Assembly (NCBI GenBank): GCA_022509025.1
Contig: JAFLUB010000014.1
Coordinates: 1-58,416, forward strand
Reading direction: 5' to 3'
Origin: Oscillospiraceae bacterium
GTDB taxonomy: Bacteria; Bacillota; Clostridia; UBA1381
Length of the DNA: 58,416 nucleotides
The notes beneath the pieces were generated by a model that saw nothing but the letters and a program-made list of their open reading frames with translations, was not told the DNA's origin and did not search any database. A program made the translations under genes and the position numbers. Shown piece by piece: positions 24,454-32,186 of the stretch. Numbering within the stretch: the stretch's first letter is position 1; each line of letters starts with the position of its first letter.

Positions 24454-26850
24454 TTATTTCAGTTCAACGATTGTTACCCCGTCTTCGCCCTCACCGAATC
24501 TGCCGTTACGGTAGCCTGTGACGTATCTATGCTTTTTTAGATAGCCCTGAATACCCTTTCTCAAAATTCCGGTTCCCTTGCCGTGGATTATGCTTACAGG
24601 TGATATTCCCGCAAGATAGCAGTCGTCAAGGAATTTCTCAACGTTCATCCATGCCTCTTCAAGATTCTGACCTCTCACGTCCACCTCGGTTGACACAGTC
24701 TTTGCCTTAGATTCAAAAGTTCTCGCAGTACGCGTATACTTGTCCGCAAGCTCCTTTGACGTTTTTTCCTCAATCTTCCTGAGATTAGTCACATGCACGT
24801 CCATCTTTATAATACCTGCCTGCACGCGCACATTGCCGTTTTTATCCGGCTCTTTAAGAACAGTCGCTTCCTGGTTCATGTCCACAATCTTAACAGCCGC
24901 TCCGGGCTTCAGATCCTTTGGCGGTTCAACATACGTCTTTTTTGGCTTAGCTGCTCTCGCCATCGCCTTGTCTATCGTGTCTTCCTTTTTACTAAGCTTA
25001 TCACGCATCGCCGCAGTTTTCTTATCAAAGCCGGCAGTCATGCCATTCTGACGCATTTTTTCAAGGTCGCGGATTATGCTGTTCGCTTCCTCCTTCGCAT
25101 CCATCACGAGAATTTTAGCTTCTCTGCGCGCATCGTCAAGTATACGTGATTTATTTTCTTTCAGCTTTATCCTGTCATTTTCAAGCTGACGGCGCAAATC
25201 CTTAAGCTCGTTCTTCATCTTTGTCGCCTCGTCCGCTTCCTTACGCGCGCGGGCGCGGTTTTGCTCAAGGTCTGTTATTACGTCCTCAAACTTAATATCT
25301 TCATCGGAAAGTATGTCGTTTGCTCTGTCTATAACACGTTCATCAAGTCCTAAGCGTCTGGAAATAGCAAATGCGTTAGACTTGCCCGGTACTCCTATAA
25401 GCAGCTTATACGTAGGCTGCAGCGTTGCAACGTCAAATTCGCATGAAGCGTTCTCTACCCCGTCCGTTGAAAGAGCAAAGAGTTTTAGTTCGCTATAATG
25501 CGTTGTTGCAACGGTAGTAACCTTTTTAGCGCGCAGAAATTCCAGTATTGATATAGCCAACGCCGCGCCCTCCGTAGGGTCTGTTCCCGCGCCTAATTCG
25601 TCAAACAGGACAAGCGAATTATAGCTCACGCTTTCGAGGATTTTCACAATATTAACCATATGCGATGAAAATGTTGAAAGACTCTGCTCTATAGACTGTT
25701 CATCACCAATATCAGCAAATATGCTGTTAAACACAGCCGCTTCACTATTGTCCTGCGCCGGTATATGCAGTCCGGCGGCAGCCATCAGCGAAAACAAGCC
25801 TATAGTTTTAAGCGTTACAGTCTTTCCGCCCGTGTTAGGGCCTGTGACAACAATCGTGTCGTAATCGCCGCCAAGCATTATATCGTTTGCAACAACCTTA
25901 TCCTTATCAATAAGCGGGTGACGCGCCTTTTTATATCTTATAATACCCTTGTCATTTAAAACAGGCTCATTCGCGTCCATATCGAGTGACAATCTGCCTT
26001 TGCAGAATATAAAGTCAAGCTCCGTCACGTTTTTGAAGTCAACAAAAATAGTATGGCTGTTTTCTGCCACAAGCGCTGACAGCTCAGCCAATATGCGCTC
26101 AATCTCGCGCTGCTCTTTACTCATCAGATCGCGTATCTCATTATTACTGTTCACAACGCTCATAGGCTCTATAAACAGCGTTGCTCCGCTCGCTGAGGTG
26201 TCATGCACGATTCCGTTTACTTCGCTGCGGTATTCGCTCCTTACAGGGATAACGTACCTGTCAGAGCGCATAGTCACAATCGGGTCCTGCAAAAATTTTC
26301 TGTAATAATTTGACCGCACCATTGAATCAAGACTTTCCTTGATTTTCGCGTTCAGATTTCTTATTTTTCTTCTTATTGTATTAAGCTCACTTGAAGCGTC
26401 GTCCGCAATCTCATTTTCTGAAACGATGCAGGAATTTATTTTATCCTCGAGCTGTTTAGCGGTTATTATGTTCTCGGCTATTCCGTGTAAAACATTACAT
26501 TCCTCAGCCGCCTCGCCGAGATACGATTTCATTCTCCTTGCTATATACAAGAGTCTTGACACATTAATAAGCTCCTTCGCATGCAGAACGCCGTCGCGTT
26601 CACTCCGCTTTACCGCTCCGAGTATACTGCTTTCCACAGACAAATTAACAGGCGGAGAACCAAGCTTCAAAAGTGTGCTCATCGCCTCTGTCGTCTCTTT
26701 CTGAGCTGTTCTTGCTTCGTCTATTTCAGTATACGGTACAATTTCTGCGATACGTTTTTTCACATCCGCGCTCTCCGTATATGACGAAAGACGTTCAAGT
26801 ATTTTATCAAATTCAAGCGTCTTTAATGATTTTAATTGTTTTTCTGGCAT
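24454..26850 (-). CDS. mutS2: Endonuclease MutS2 (RqcU)
   Basis: A 798-aa MutS2. It lacks the MutS mismatch-recognition domain, has a core and clamp (about 1-310) and an ABC ATPase with TGPNTGGKT Walker A (about 336), LSTFSSHM signature (about 392) and LVLFDELGAGTDP Walker B (about 410). A long charged coiled coil (about 515-640) follows, then a C-terminal Smr nuclease domain (about 722-798) with VDVRGQNLEEA and HGKGTGILR motifs. Family members suppress recombination or sense collided ribosomes and split them for quality control (RqcU). AAAGGAAG precedes the ATG. The YbaK gene follows, a plausible translation-quality pairing. Confidence 0.96.
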   Translation of the reverse strand: MPEKQLKSLKTLEFDKILERLSSYTESADVKKRIAEIVPYTEIDEARTAQKETTEAMSTLLKLGSPPVNLSVESSILGAVKRSERDGVLHAKELINVSRLLYIARRMKSYLGEAAEECNVLHGIAENIITAKQLEDKINSCIVSENEIADDASSELNTIRRKIRNLNAKIKESLDSMVRSNYYRKFLQDPIVTMRSDRYVIPVRSEYRSEVNGIVHDTSASGATLFIEPMSVVNSNNEIRDLMSKEQREIERILAELSALVAENSHTIFVDFKNVTELDFIFCKGRLSLDMDANEPVLNDKGIIRYKKARHPLIDKDKVVANDIMLGGDYDTIVVTGPNTGGKTVTLKTIGLFSLMAAAGLHIPAQDNSEAAVFNSIFADIGDEQSIEQSLSTFSSHMVNIVKILESVSYNSLVLFDELGAGTDPTEGAALAISILEFLRAKKVTTVATTHYSELKLFALSTDGVENASCEFDVATLQPTYKLLIGVPGKSNAFAISRRLGLDERVIDRANDILSDEDIKFEDVITDLEQNRARARKEADEATKMKNELKDLRRQLENDRIKLKENKSRILDDARREAKILVMDAKEEANSIIRDLEKMRQNGMTAGFDKKTAAMRDKLSKKEDTIDKAMARAAKPKKTYVEPPKDLKPGAAVKIVDMNQEATVLKEPDKNGNVRVQAGIIKMDVHVTNLRKIEEKTSKELADKYTRTARTFESKAKTVSTEVDVRGQNLEEAWMNVEKFLDDCYLAGISPVSIIHGKGTGILRKGIQGYLKKHRYVTGYRNGRFGEGEDGVTIVELK

Positions 26851-26961
26851 ATATTTTTCTTCCTTTATACTAATATAAATTATAGTTTATCTGTGTACCT
26901 CTCTGCAATACGTCTTCCCTATTTTTCGGCGCTCCGCGCACCAGTATTCGCTTTGCGAATG

Positions 26962-27621
26962 CTATATTTCATATACCTTTAAATTGGAATACTCACCAAT
27001 CATCGGCGCCATCTGCCTAAAGCCTATCTTTCCGCCGCCTAAAACCGCGCCGTATTCTTCACCGTCATCCTGCCAGGAGAATACGTTAAGGTCGTTTATT
27101 ATAAAATCTATTTTTCCGTCCTTTTTCACAAGCTGTATATGATAGCTCTCGAATGCGTCCTCCACGTTCGGAATAGGATCAGCGCCCTGCACAACAAGAT
27201 GAAAACCCTTGCTTTTTCTGAGGTTGCAGGTATGAAATCCCCTCTCGTCCTCCCACTTACGTCTGAAATACGAAACGTGGTACGCGTTAATATCGCCCGA
27301 GTGATAGAGGTTATACTGTCCGTCACGCGGAGCAAGCGACTTATCAAACAAGTCCTCTCCTCCGCAGCCTTTGGCGCAGAAAAACAGTATCGCCAGTCCC
27401 GGTTCCTCTATAGGACGAAAATCCCATTCTATAATAACGTCAGACGGAAAATCCTCATTGCACCAGTACACAAAATTGGATTTCTGTCCCAAATCAGCCG
27501 ACAGAGCGTTTTTCATACGCATTTTTCCGTTTTCAAAATAAATCTCAGCGCTGCCTTCAAGCCGGAAGTCCTTCACGTCCTCCGCACAAGACAGTTTATT
27601 TTCATAAATTAACTTAGCCAT
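26962..27621 (-). CDS. DUF1961 (YesU-like) protein, probable pectin-pathway accessory
   Basis: This 219-aa protein has a jelly-roll concanavalin-like fold typical of DUF1961. Visible motifs are VIIEWDFRPIEEPGLAILFF (about 75-94), DGQYNLYHSGDINAYHVSYFRRKW (about 118-141), RKSKGFHLV and a final GGGKIGFRQM. The closest named relative by pattern is B. subtilis YesU, encoded in the rhamnogalacturonan utilisation cluster. No signal peptide is seen, so it probably acts in the cytoplasm. The enzymatic role is unproven. GGAGGGAAAAGAC precedes the ATG, and it has its own promoter. A link to the PL11 lyase here is inference. Confidence 0.82.
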   Translation of the reverse strand: MAKLIYENKLSCAEDVKDFRLEGSAEIYFENGKMRMKNALSADLGQKSNFVYWCNEDFPSDVIIEWDFRPIEEPGLAILFFCAKGCGGEDLFDKSLAPRDGQYNLYHSGDINAYHVSYFRRKWEDERGFHTCNLRKSKGFHLVVQGADPIPNVEDAFESYHIQLVKKDGKIDFIINDLNVFSWQDDGEEYGAVLGGGKIGFRQMAPMIGEYSNLKVYEI

Positions 27622-27660
27622 GTCTTTTCCCTCCGTAGTCTAGACATAAATATTATTAAT

Positions 27661-27689
27661 ATTATACCAGTATTTCATCTCAAAAACAA
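27661..27689 (-). promoter_or_regulatory. Promoter of the DUF1961 gene
   Basis: On the minus strand TTGTTT (27684-27689) and TATAAT (27661-27666) are 17 bp apart. TGG immediately before the -10 box makes it an extended -10 type. Confidence 0.6.
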
Positions 27690-27717
27690 TATTTTCATGA
27701 CAATTATATTAAAAAGG

Positions 27718-27746
27718 TTGAAAAAGAGGTTAAAATAGTATACAAT
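27718..27746 (+). promoter_or_regulatory. Sigma-A promoter of glmS
   Basis: TTGAAA (27718-27723) and TACAAT (27741-27746) are separated by 17 bp. The predicted transcript starts near 27753, only about 28 nt before the glmS ATG. Confidence 0.7.
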
Positions 27747-27780
27747 GTATTTATATACTAATATGGAGGTACATAACATT

Positions 27781-29607
27781 ATGTGTGGTATAGTAGGATA
27801 TATCGGAGAACAGCAGGCTGCTCCGATTTTACTTGATGGACTTTCAAAGCTTGAATACAGAGGATATGACAGCGCCGGAATTGCCATTTTTAATAATAAT
27901 CAAATAGAAATTGCAAAAGCTAAGGGAAGATTAAGCGTTCTTGCCGAAAAAACAGACAATGGAAATGCTATTAAGGGTACAATGGGTATAGGTCATACAA
28001 GATGGGCAACGCATGGCGAGCCGTCAGACGTGAACTCTCATCCTCATATTTCAATGTCCGGCAGATTTGCGGTTGTACATAATGGCATTATTGAGAACTA
28101 TGCATCTTTAAAGAAGAAGCTTACAGAAAGAGGCTTTGAGTTTATTTCTGAAACAGACACAGAGGTTATCGCGCATCTTTTTGAGTATTACTACAAGGGC
28201 GATATTATGGACGCTATGATAAGAGTTATTAACCGTGTGGAAGGCTCATATGCTTTAGGCGTTCTTTGTTCTGATTATCCAGACCAGTTCATAGCAGTAA
28301 GAAAAGCCAGCCCGCTAATTGTAGGTCTTGGCGAAAAGGAAAACTTCATAGCATCAGATGTTACGGCTATACTAAAGCATACAAGAGATATCTATTATCT
28401 TGATGATAATGAGATGGTAGTTCTTAAAAAAGACGGCGTGAAAGTCTATAATAAGGATAAAGAGGAAATCACAAAGGAAAAGTTTACTGTTGACTGGGAT
28501 GTCAGCGCGGCTGAAAAGGGCGGCTATGAGCATTTTATGATGAAGGAAATCGAGGAGCAGCCAAAAGCAATCCGTGACACTATAAGCCCCAGAATCAAAG
28601 ACGGTAAGATTGTACTTGATGATATTTCTCTTACCGCTGAGGATATTAAAAATATAAATAAAATATATATAGTTGCCTGCGGCAGCGCGTACCATGTCGG
28701 AGTTGTCGGAAAGTATGTCATTGAAAAGATGTGCCGTATTCCTGTTGAGGTTCAGGTCGCTTCCGAGTTCCGCTACTGCAATCCTATTATAAATAAAAAC
28801 AATCTTGTAATAGTAATAAGCCAGTCCGGCGAAACTGCTGATACTCTCGAGGCGCTAAAGGAAGCAAAAAAACGTGGCGCAAGAATACTTTCAATTGTAA
28901 ACGTAGTCGGCAGTTCTATTGCAAACGCTTCAGATGATGTAATCTACACATGGGCAGGTCCTGAGATAGCAGTTGCAACAACAAAAGCCTATAGCACACA
29001 ACTTGTGGTTATTTACCTTATCGCTGCTTATATGGCGGAAAAACTCGGCATGCTCACTTCAAGCGAATACACAGACTTCATTTCAGAAATAGAAGCGCTT
29101 CCCGATAAGGTTGCTAAAATACTGGAATCAAAAGAGGAATTGCAGTATCTTGCATCAAAGTTCTTTAACTGTCATTCTATATTCTTTATAGGAAGAAATC
29201 TGGACTATGCCGTATCACTTGAAGGCTCGCTTAAATTAAAGGAAATATCATATATACACAGCGAGGCATACGCGGCAGGCGAATTAAAACACGGTACTAT
29301 ATCTCTTATCGAAGACGGCACGCTTGTTGTTGCTCTGGCTACAGGCAAGGAGCTGTTCGACAAGACTGTTTCAAACATGGAGGAGGTTAAGGCAAGACAT
29401 GCTGTTGTGATGGGTGTTACAACGGAAAATCGCGAAATTTCAGAAAAAGCAGTTGATTACATAATAGAAATTCCTGAAGCACACGAAATACTTCTTCCTT
29501 CTCTTTCGGTTGTTCCTTTACAGCTTTTCTCATATTATGTTGCATCATTAAAAGGCTGCGATATAGATAAGCCGAGGAATTTAGCAAAGTCGGTTACGGT
29601 AGAATGA
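27781..29607 (+). CDS. glmS: Glutamine-fructose-6-phosphate aminotransferase (isomerizing)
   Basis: It makes glucosamine-6-phosphate from fructose-6-phosphate and glutamine, the first step to UDP-GlcNAc and the cell wall. The 608-aa protein starts MCGIVGYIG, where Cys2 becomes the N-terminal nucleophile of the class II glutaminase half (about 1-235, with HTRWATHG and HNGIIENY). Two SIS domains follow (about 285-420 and 455-600, with CGSAYHVG, SQSGETADT and ending DKPRNLAKSVTVE). An in-frame ATG 36 nt upstream overlaps the -10 box, so the ATG after GGAGGT is chosen. No glmS ribozyme is seen upstream. Confidence 0.97.
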   Translation: MCGIVGYIGEQQAAPILLDGLSKLEYRGYDSAGIAIFNNNQIEIAKAKGRLSVLAEKTDNGNAIKGTMGIGHTRWATHGEPSDVNSHPHISMSGRFAVVHNGIIENYASLKKKLTERGFEFISETDTEVIAHLFEYYYKGDIMDAMIRVINRVEGSYALGVLCSDYPDQFIAVRKASPLIVGLGEKENFIASDVTAILKHTRDIYYLDDNEMVVLKKDGVKVYNKDKEEITKEKFTVDWDVSAAEKGGYEHFMMKEIEEQPKAIRDTISPRIKDGKIVLDDISLTAEDIKNINKIYIVACGSAYHVGVVGKYVIEKMCRIPVEVQVASEFRYCNPIINKNNLVIVISQSGETADTLEALKEAKKRGARILSIVNVVGSSIANASDDVIYTWAGPEIAVATTKAYSTQLVVIYLIAAYMAEKLGMLTSSEYTDFISEIEALPDKVAKILESKEELQYLASKFFNCHSIFFIGRNLDYAVSLEGSLKLKEISYIHSEAYAAGELKHGTISLIEDGTLVVALATGKELFDKTVSNMEEVKARHAVVMGVTTENREISEKAVDYIIEIPEAHEILLPSLSVVPLQLFSYYVASLKGCDIDKPRNLAKSVTVE

Positions 29608-29678
29608 TGTGCTGCCTCTCTTGACAATTTCATATAAAATCACCATTTTTTACTTTTACAAGAATTATGTAAATTTTT

Positions 29679-29708
29679 GAATAATACACAAGAAAAGAAA
29701 TCATAATA
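29679..29708 (+). promoter_or_regulatory. Sigma-G-type promoter of spoVT
   Basis: GAATA (29679-29683), 18 bp, then CATAATA (29702-29708) fits the forespore sigma-G consensus (GHATR, 18 bp, CATWHTA) at every position. It lies about 45 bp before spoVT, a known sigma-G target in Bacillus. Confidence 0.68.
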
Positions 29709-29754
29709 AGTTCATAGCCAATAATTATTATGTATATTATAGGAGGAATTTATT

Positions 29755-30291
29755 ATGAAGGCCACAGGAATAGTAAGGAGAATTGATGATTTGGGAAGGG
29801 TTGTTATTCCTAAGGAGATACGCCGTACAATGCGTATCCGCGAAGGAGACCCTCTTGAAATCTATACAGAAAAGGACGGCGAGGTAATTTTCAAGAAGTA
29901 CTCACCTATCGGTGAGCTTGGTGATTTCGCCGCGAATTATGTTGAAACACTCGCAAAGGCAAGCGGACACGGCGCATGCATAACAGACCGTGACAGCGTT
30001 ATTGCCGTTTCAGGTCTGCCGAAGAAAGAGCTTATTGAAAAGCCTGTCAGCAGCGAGCTTGAAAATGTCATGAATGAAAAGATTGTCATTAGCTATAAAG
30101 ACGGCAAACCGGTCACAATTGCAGACGGTGTTGACAAATATAACGCCGGAGTGGTTGTTCCGATTGTTTCAGAGGGTGATACTATCGGTTCGGTTCTTTT
30201 CATTATGAAGGAAGGTGAACAGCCCTCTGAGGTTGATGAAAAGCTTGCTGAAAGCGCTGCCGGCTTTCTCGGAAAACATATGGAAGGCTGA
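29755..30291 (+). CDS. spoVT: Stage V sporulation protein T
   Basis: A forespore transcription regulator that tunes the sigma-G regulon. The 178-aa protein has the AbrB-like swapped-hairpin DNA-binding domain at the N-terminus (MKATGIVRRIDDLGRVVIPKEIRR, about 1-50) followed by a GAF-like domain (about 55-178) as in SpoVT rather than the short AbrB. AGGAGGAA precedes the ATG and a sigma-G-like promoter lies upstream. It is strong evidence that the organism forms spores. Confidence 0.95.
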   Translation: MKATGIVRRIDDLGRVVIPKEIRRTMRIREGDPLEIYTEKDGEVIFKKYSPIGELGDFAANYVETLAKASGHGACITDRDSVIAVSGLPKKELIEKPVSSELENVMNEKIVISYKDGKPVTIADGVDKYNAGVVVPIVSEGDTIGSVLFIMKEGEQPSEVDEKLAESAAGFLGKHMEG

Positions 30292-30316
30292 ATTTAAATT
30301 TATGCAGATTTATATT

Positions 30317-30363
30317 GAAAAGGATACAGCAAAACAATATCACGTTTTGCTGTATCCTTTTTC
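30317..30363. terminator. Bidirectional terminator between spoVT and the toroid-protein gene
   Basis: A 19-bp stem (GAAAAGGATACAGCAAAAC with its complement) and 8-nt loop with A and T runs lies between convergent genes. Confidence 0.88.
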
Positions 30364-30373
30364 ACATTCTATG

Positions 30374-31948
30374 TTATCTGTGACGTCTTTCAAATTTACG
30401 TCTTTCTCTATACTTTTCACGATTATCAAACCGTCTGTGTTCTTCTGTCTTTCTATGATGTTTAACCGTCCATATATCGGTCTTTTTCTTTCTAATGACA
30501 CTGTTAATCTTTTCCTTGACATTTTCCAATTTACCCTCTTTATTGAGCCACATGAGGATAATAACCGCACAAAGAGCAAGTAATGCTATAATTCCGGATA
30601 TAATCGCATACAAAGCTCCTCTTTGCGTTGTGTCAATTTCTATATCCCCTTTCAGGTCAGTTTCTTCATCAGGCATCGGAGACTCAGTAGGCTTCATAGG
30701 TCCCGGCAACTCCACAGGTCCCACAAGCGCGGGACGTCTTGTCGCACGCGGCTTGGCAGTCGTTCCCGGAACGGATGACGACATTGGGGATGCTGTCTTC
30801 GTAGGCTGCATAGTTTTTGATGGGTTAGCTGATGAAGAAGGCTTCGCCGTCGATGAAGATTTTGCTGATGTACTATTTGAGCTTGACGTGCTGTTCGACC
30901 TTGTTGATGAACTGCTTGAGCTTGACGAATTGTTCGTTGAAGGAGATGATGTAGCCTGTGCGTTAAGATTCACGGAATCATCAACAGAAAGTCTGAAAAT
31001 TCCGGATTTTTTCTGCATTTTTCTCAAATGGCTTGTAAGCGCGCACAATGCGTATGAGGTTGCTTCTCCATCAGATTTATTTAAATCTGATGAAAATCCT
31101 CCATCACGTTCTCTGTAGTCCATAAGACCGTCAAGAGCGCTGCCGTTTCTTGCAATAAACCGTTTGTCAGTATCAGCGTCAATATTCATTGAGTCAAGCG
31201 CGATTACTACCATTGCGGTTGACGCCATATCTCCCCAGTCACCGTCACGGTGCTGTTCGCTTGAGAGATACATAATTGCATTATCCACCGCTTCCTGCGG
31301 GCTTACATCAAACGTCCATCCGGTCTGATTCTGAGTGATCGTGTATGCTCCGCCTGTTGCGCAATACGGCGCAAGAGCTGTTATCGCGCAGGCTGTATCA
31401 TAGACACTGTCACTAAAACTACCGTTTGTGTTCTGATATGATAGAATACCCGCTATAATCTCGTTTCTGTTACGAATCGCCCAATCAGGAACATCGTAGT
31501 CACCGCTGTCCAGCGCGATAAGCGCCCAGCTTAATCCTCCTACGCCCGCCCTGTCAACCGGCGCGGTTGCATCACGGTAATAAGTACTGTCAGCTATAAG
31601 GTCTCTCCCACCTACATACATTGCGGAACCGCCTGACGCGGCAACGGCTATTGCTGTTTTCTGCATATCCGCCGCATTACTCTCGCTTCCATATGCCGCA
31701 ACAACACCTTCAAGTCCCGAAAGATACGCTGAATAGTCATAATCTGCTCCCATACGCCTTAAAGCCGTAATATACAGATTGGAACTGTTTGTTCCGACAC
31801 TGTAGAAAGGATTATCATTCTCATCCTTCCACTCTATCGCTTTCTTCACTGCGTCCTTTAAATCACTTTCGCTTTTCTCAGCGCTCACACATATTGCGGG
31901 CAGTATAAGAGCCACAACACAAAGTACTGATATGATTTTTCTCTTCAT
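30374..31948 (-). CDS. Secreted prenyltransferase-like alpha-toroid protein with C-terminal membrane anchor
   Basis: This 524-aa protein has a signal peptide (about 1-23). The next about 300 residues show repeated helical units with GSF/GDWG/GGFSS-type turns (NTNGSFSDS, HRDGDWGDMAS, ERDGGFSSD), the pattern of terpene-cyclase/prenyltransferase alpha-alpha toroids. No cyclase acid motif or zinc site is clear, so it may bind rather than catalyse. A long Ser/Thr/Pro linker (about 330-435) leads to one transmembrane helix (about 441-466) and a very basic cytoplasmic tail rich in Arg, Lys and His. AAGGGG precedes the ATG. It faces a PL11 rhamnogalacturonan lyase across a shared intergenic region. 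Function is not recognised. Confidence 0.72.
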   Translation of the reverse strand: MKRKIISVLCVVALILPAICVSAEKSESDLKDAVKKAIEWKDENDNPFYSVGTNSSNLYITALRRMGADYDYSAYLSGLEGVVAAYGSESNAADMQKTAIAVAASGGSAMYVGGRDLIADSTYYRDATAPVDRAGVGGLSWALIALDSGDYDVPDWAIRNRNEIIAGILSYQNTNGSFSDSVYDTACAITALAPYCATGGAYTITQNQTGWTFDVSPQEAVDNAIMYLSSEQHRDGDWGDMASTAMVVIALDSMNIDADTDKRFIARNGSALDGLMDYRERDGGFSSDLNKSDGEATSYALCALTSHLRKMQKKSGIFRLSVDDSVNLNAQATSSPSTNNSSSSSSSSTRSNSTSSSNSTSAKSSSTAKPSSSANPSKTMQPTKTASPMSSSVPGTTAKPRATRRPALVGPVELPGPMKPTESPMPDEETDLKGDIEIDTTQRGALYAIISGIIALLALCAVIILMWLNKEGKLENVKEKINSVIRKKKTDIWTVKHHRKTEEHRRFDNREKYRERRKFERRHR

Positions 31949-31995
31949 TATATTAAAAACCCCTTTTTGACGTTTAATTCTCTATACACATTATA

Positions 31996-32025
31996 AGTAT
32001 ACCACACTTTATTTATAATTTTCAA
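31996..32025 (-). promoter_or_regulatory. Putative promoter of the toroid-protein gene
   Basis: On the minus strand TTGAAA (32020-32025) and TATACT (31996-32001) are separated by 18 bp, about 48 bp before the ATG. Confidence 0.5.
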
Positions 32026-32120
32026 CCGTTATATGTAACAAATATTAATCTTTATTATACTTATATATCAAAATATTGCTCATATTGTCATTAAATTAAA
32101 CTAAAATAGCTGTTATTTAA

Positions 32121-32150
32121 TTGTTTTTATAAAATCAAGTATGTTATGAT
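32121..32150 (+). promoter_or_regulatory. Putative promoter of the PL11 lyase gene
   Basis: TTGTTT (32121-32126) and TATGAT (32145-32150) are 18 bp apart, about 37 bp upstream of the start codon. Confidence 0.45.
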
Positions 32151-32186
32151 AAGTATATAGGTTTTAGTGAGAAAGTGAGGTAAGAA

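Noticed and set aside
26915..26961. Small hairpins after the DUF1961 gene
   Set aside because: The stems are short and imperfect with a weak T run; not strong enough to call a terminator.
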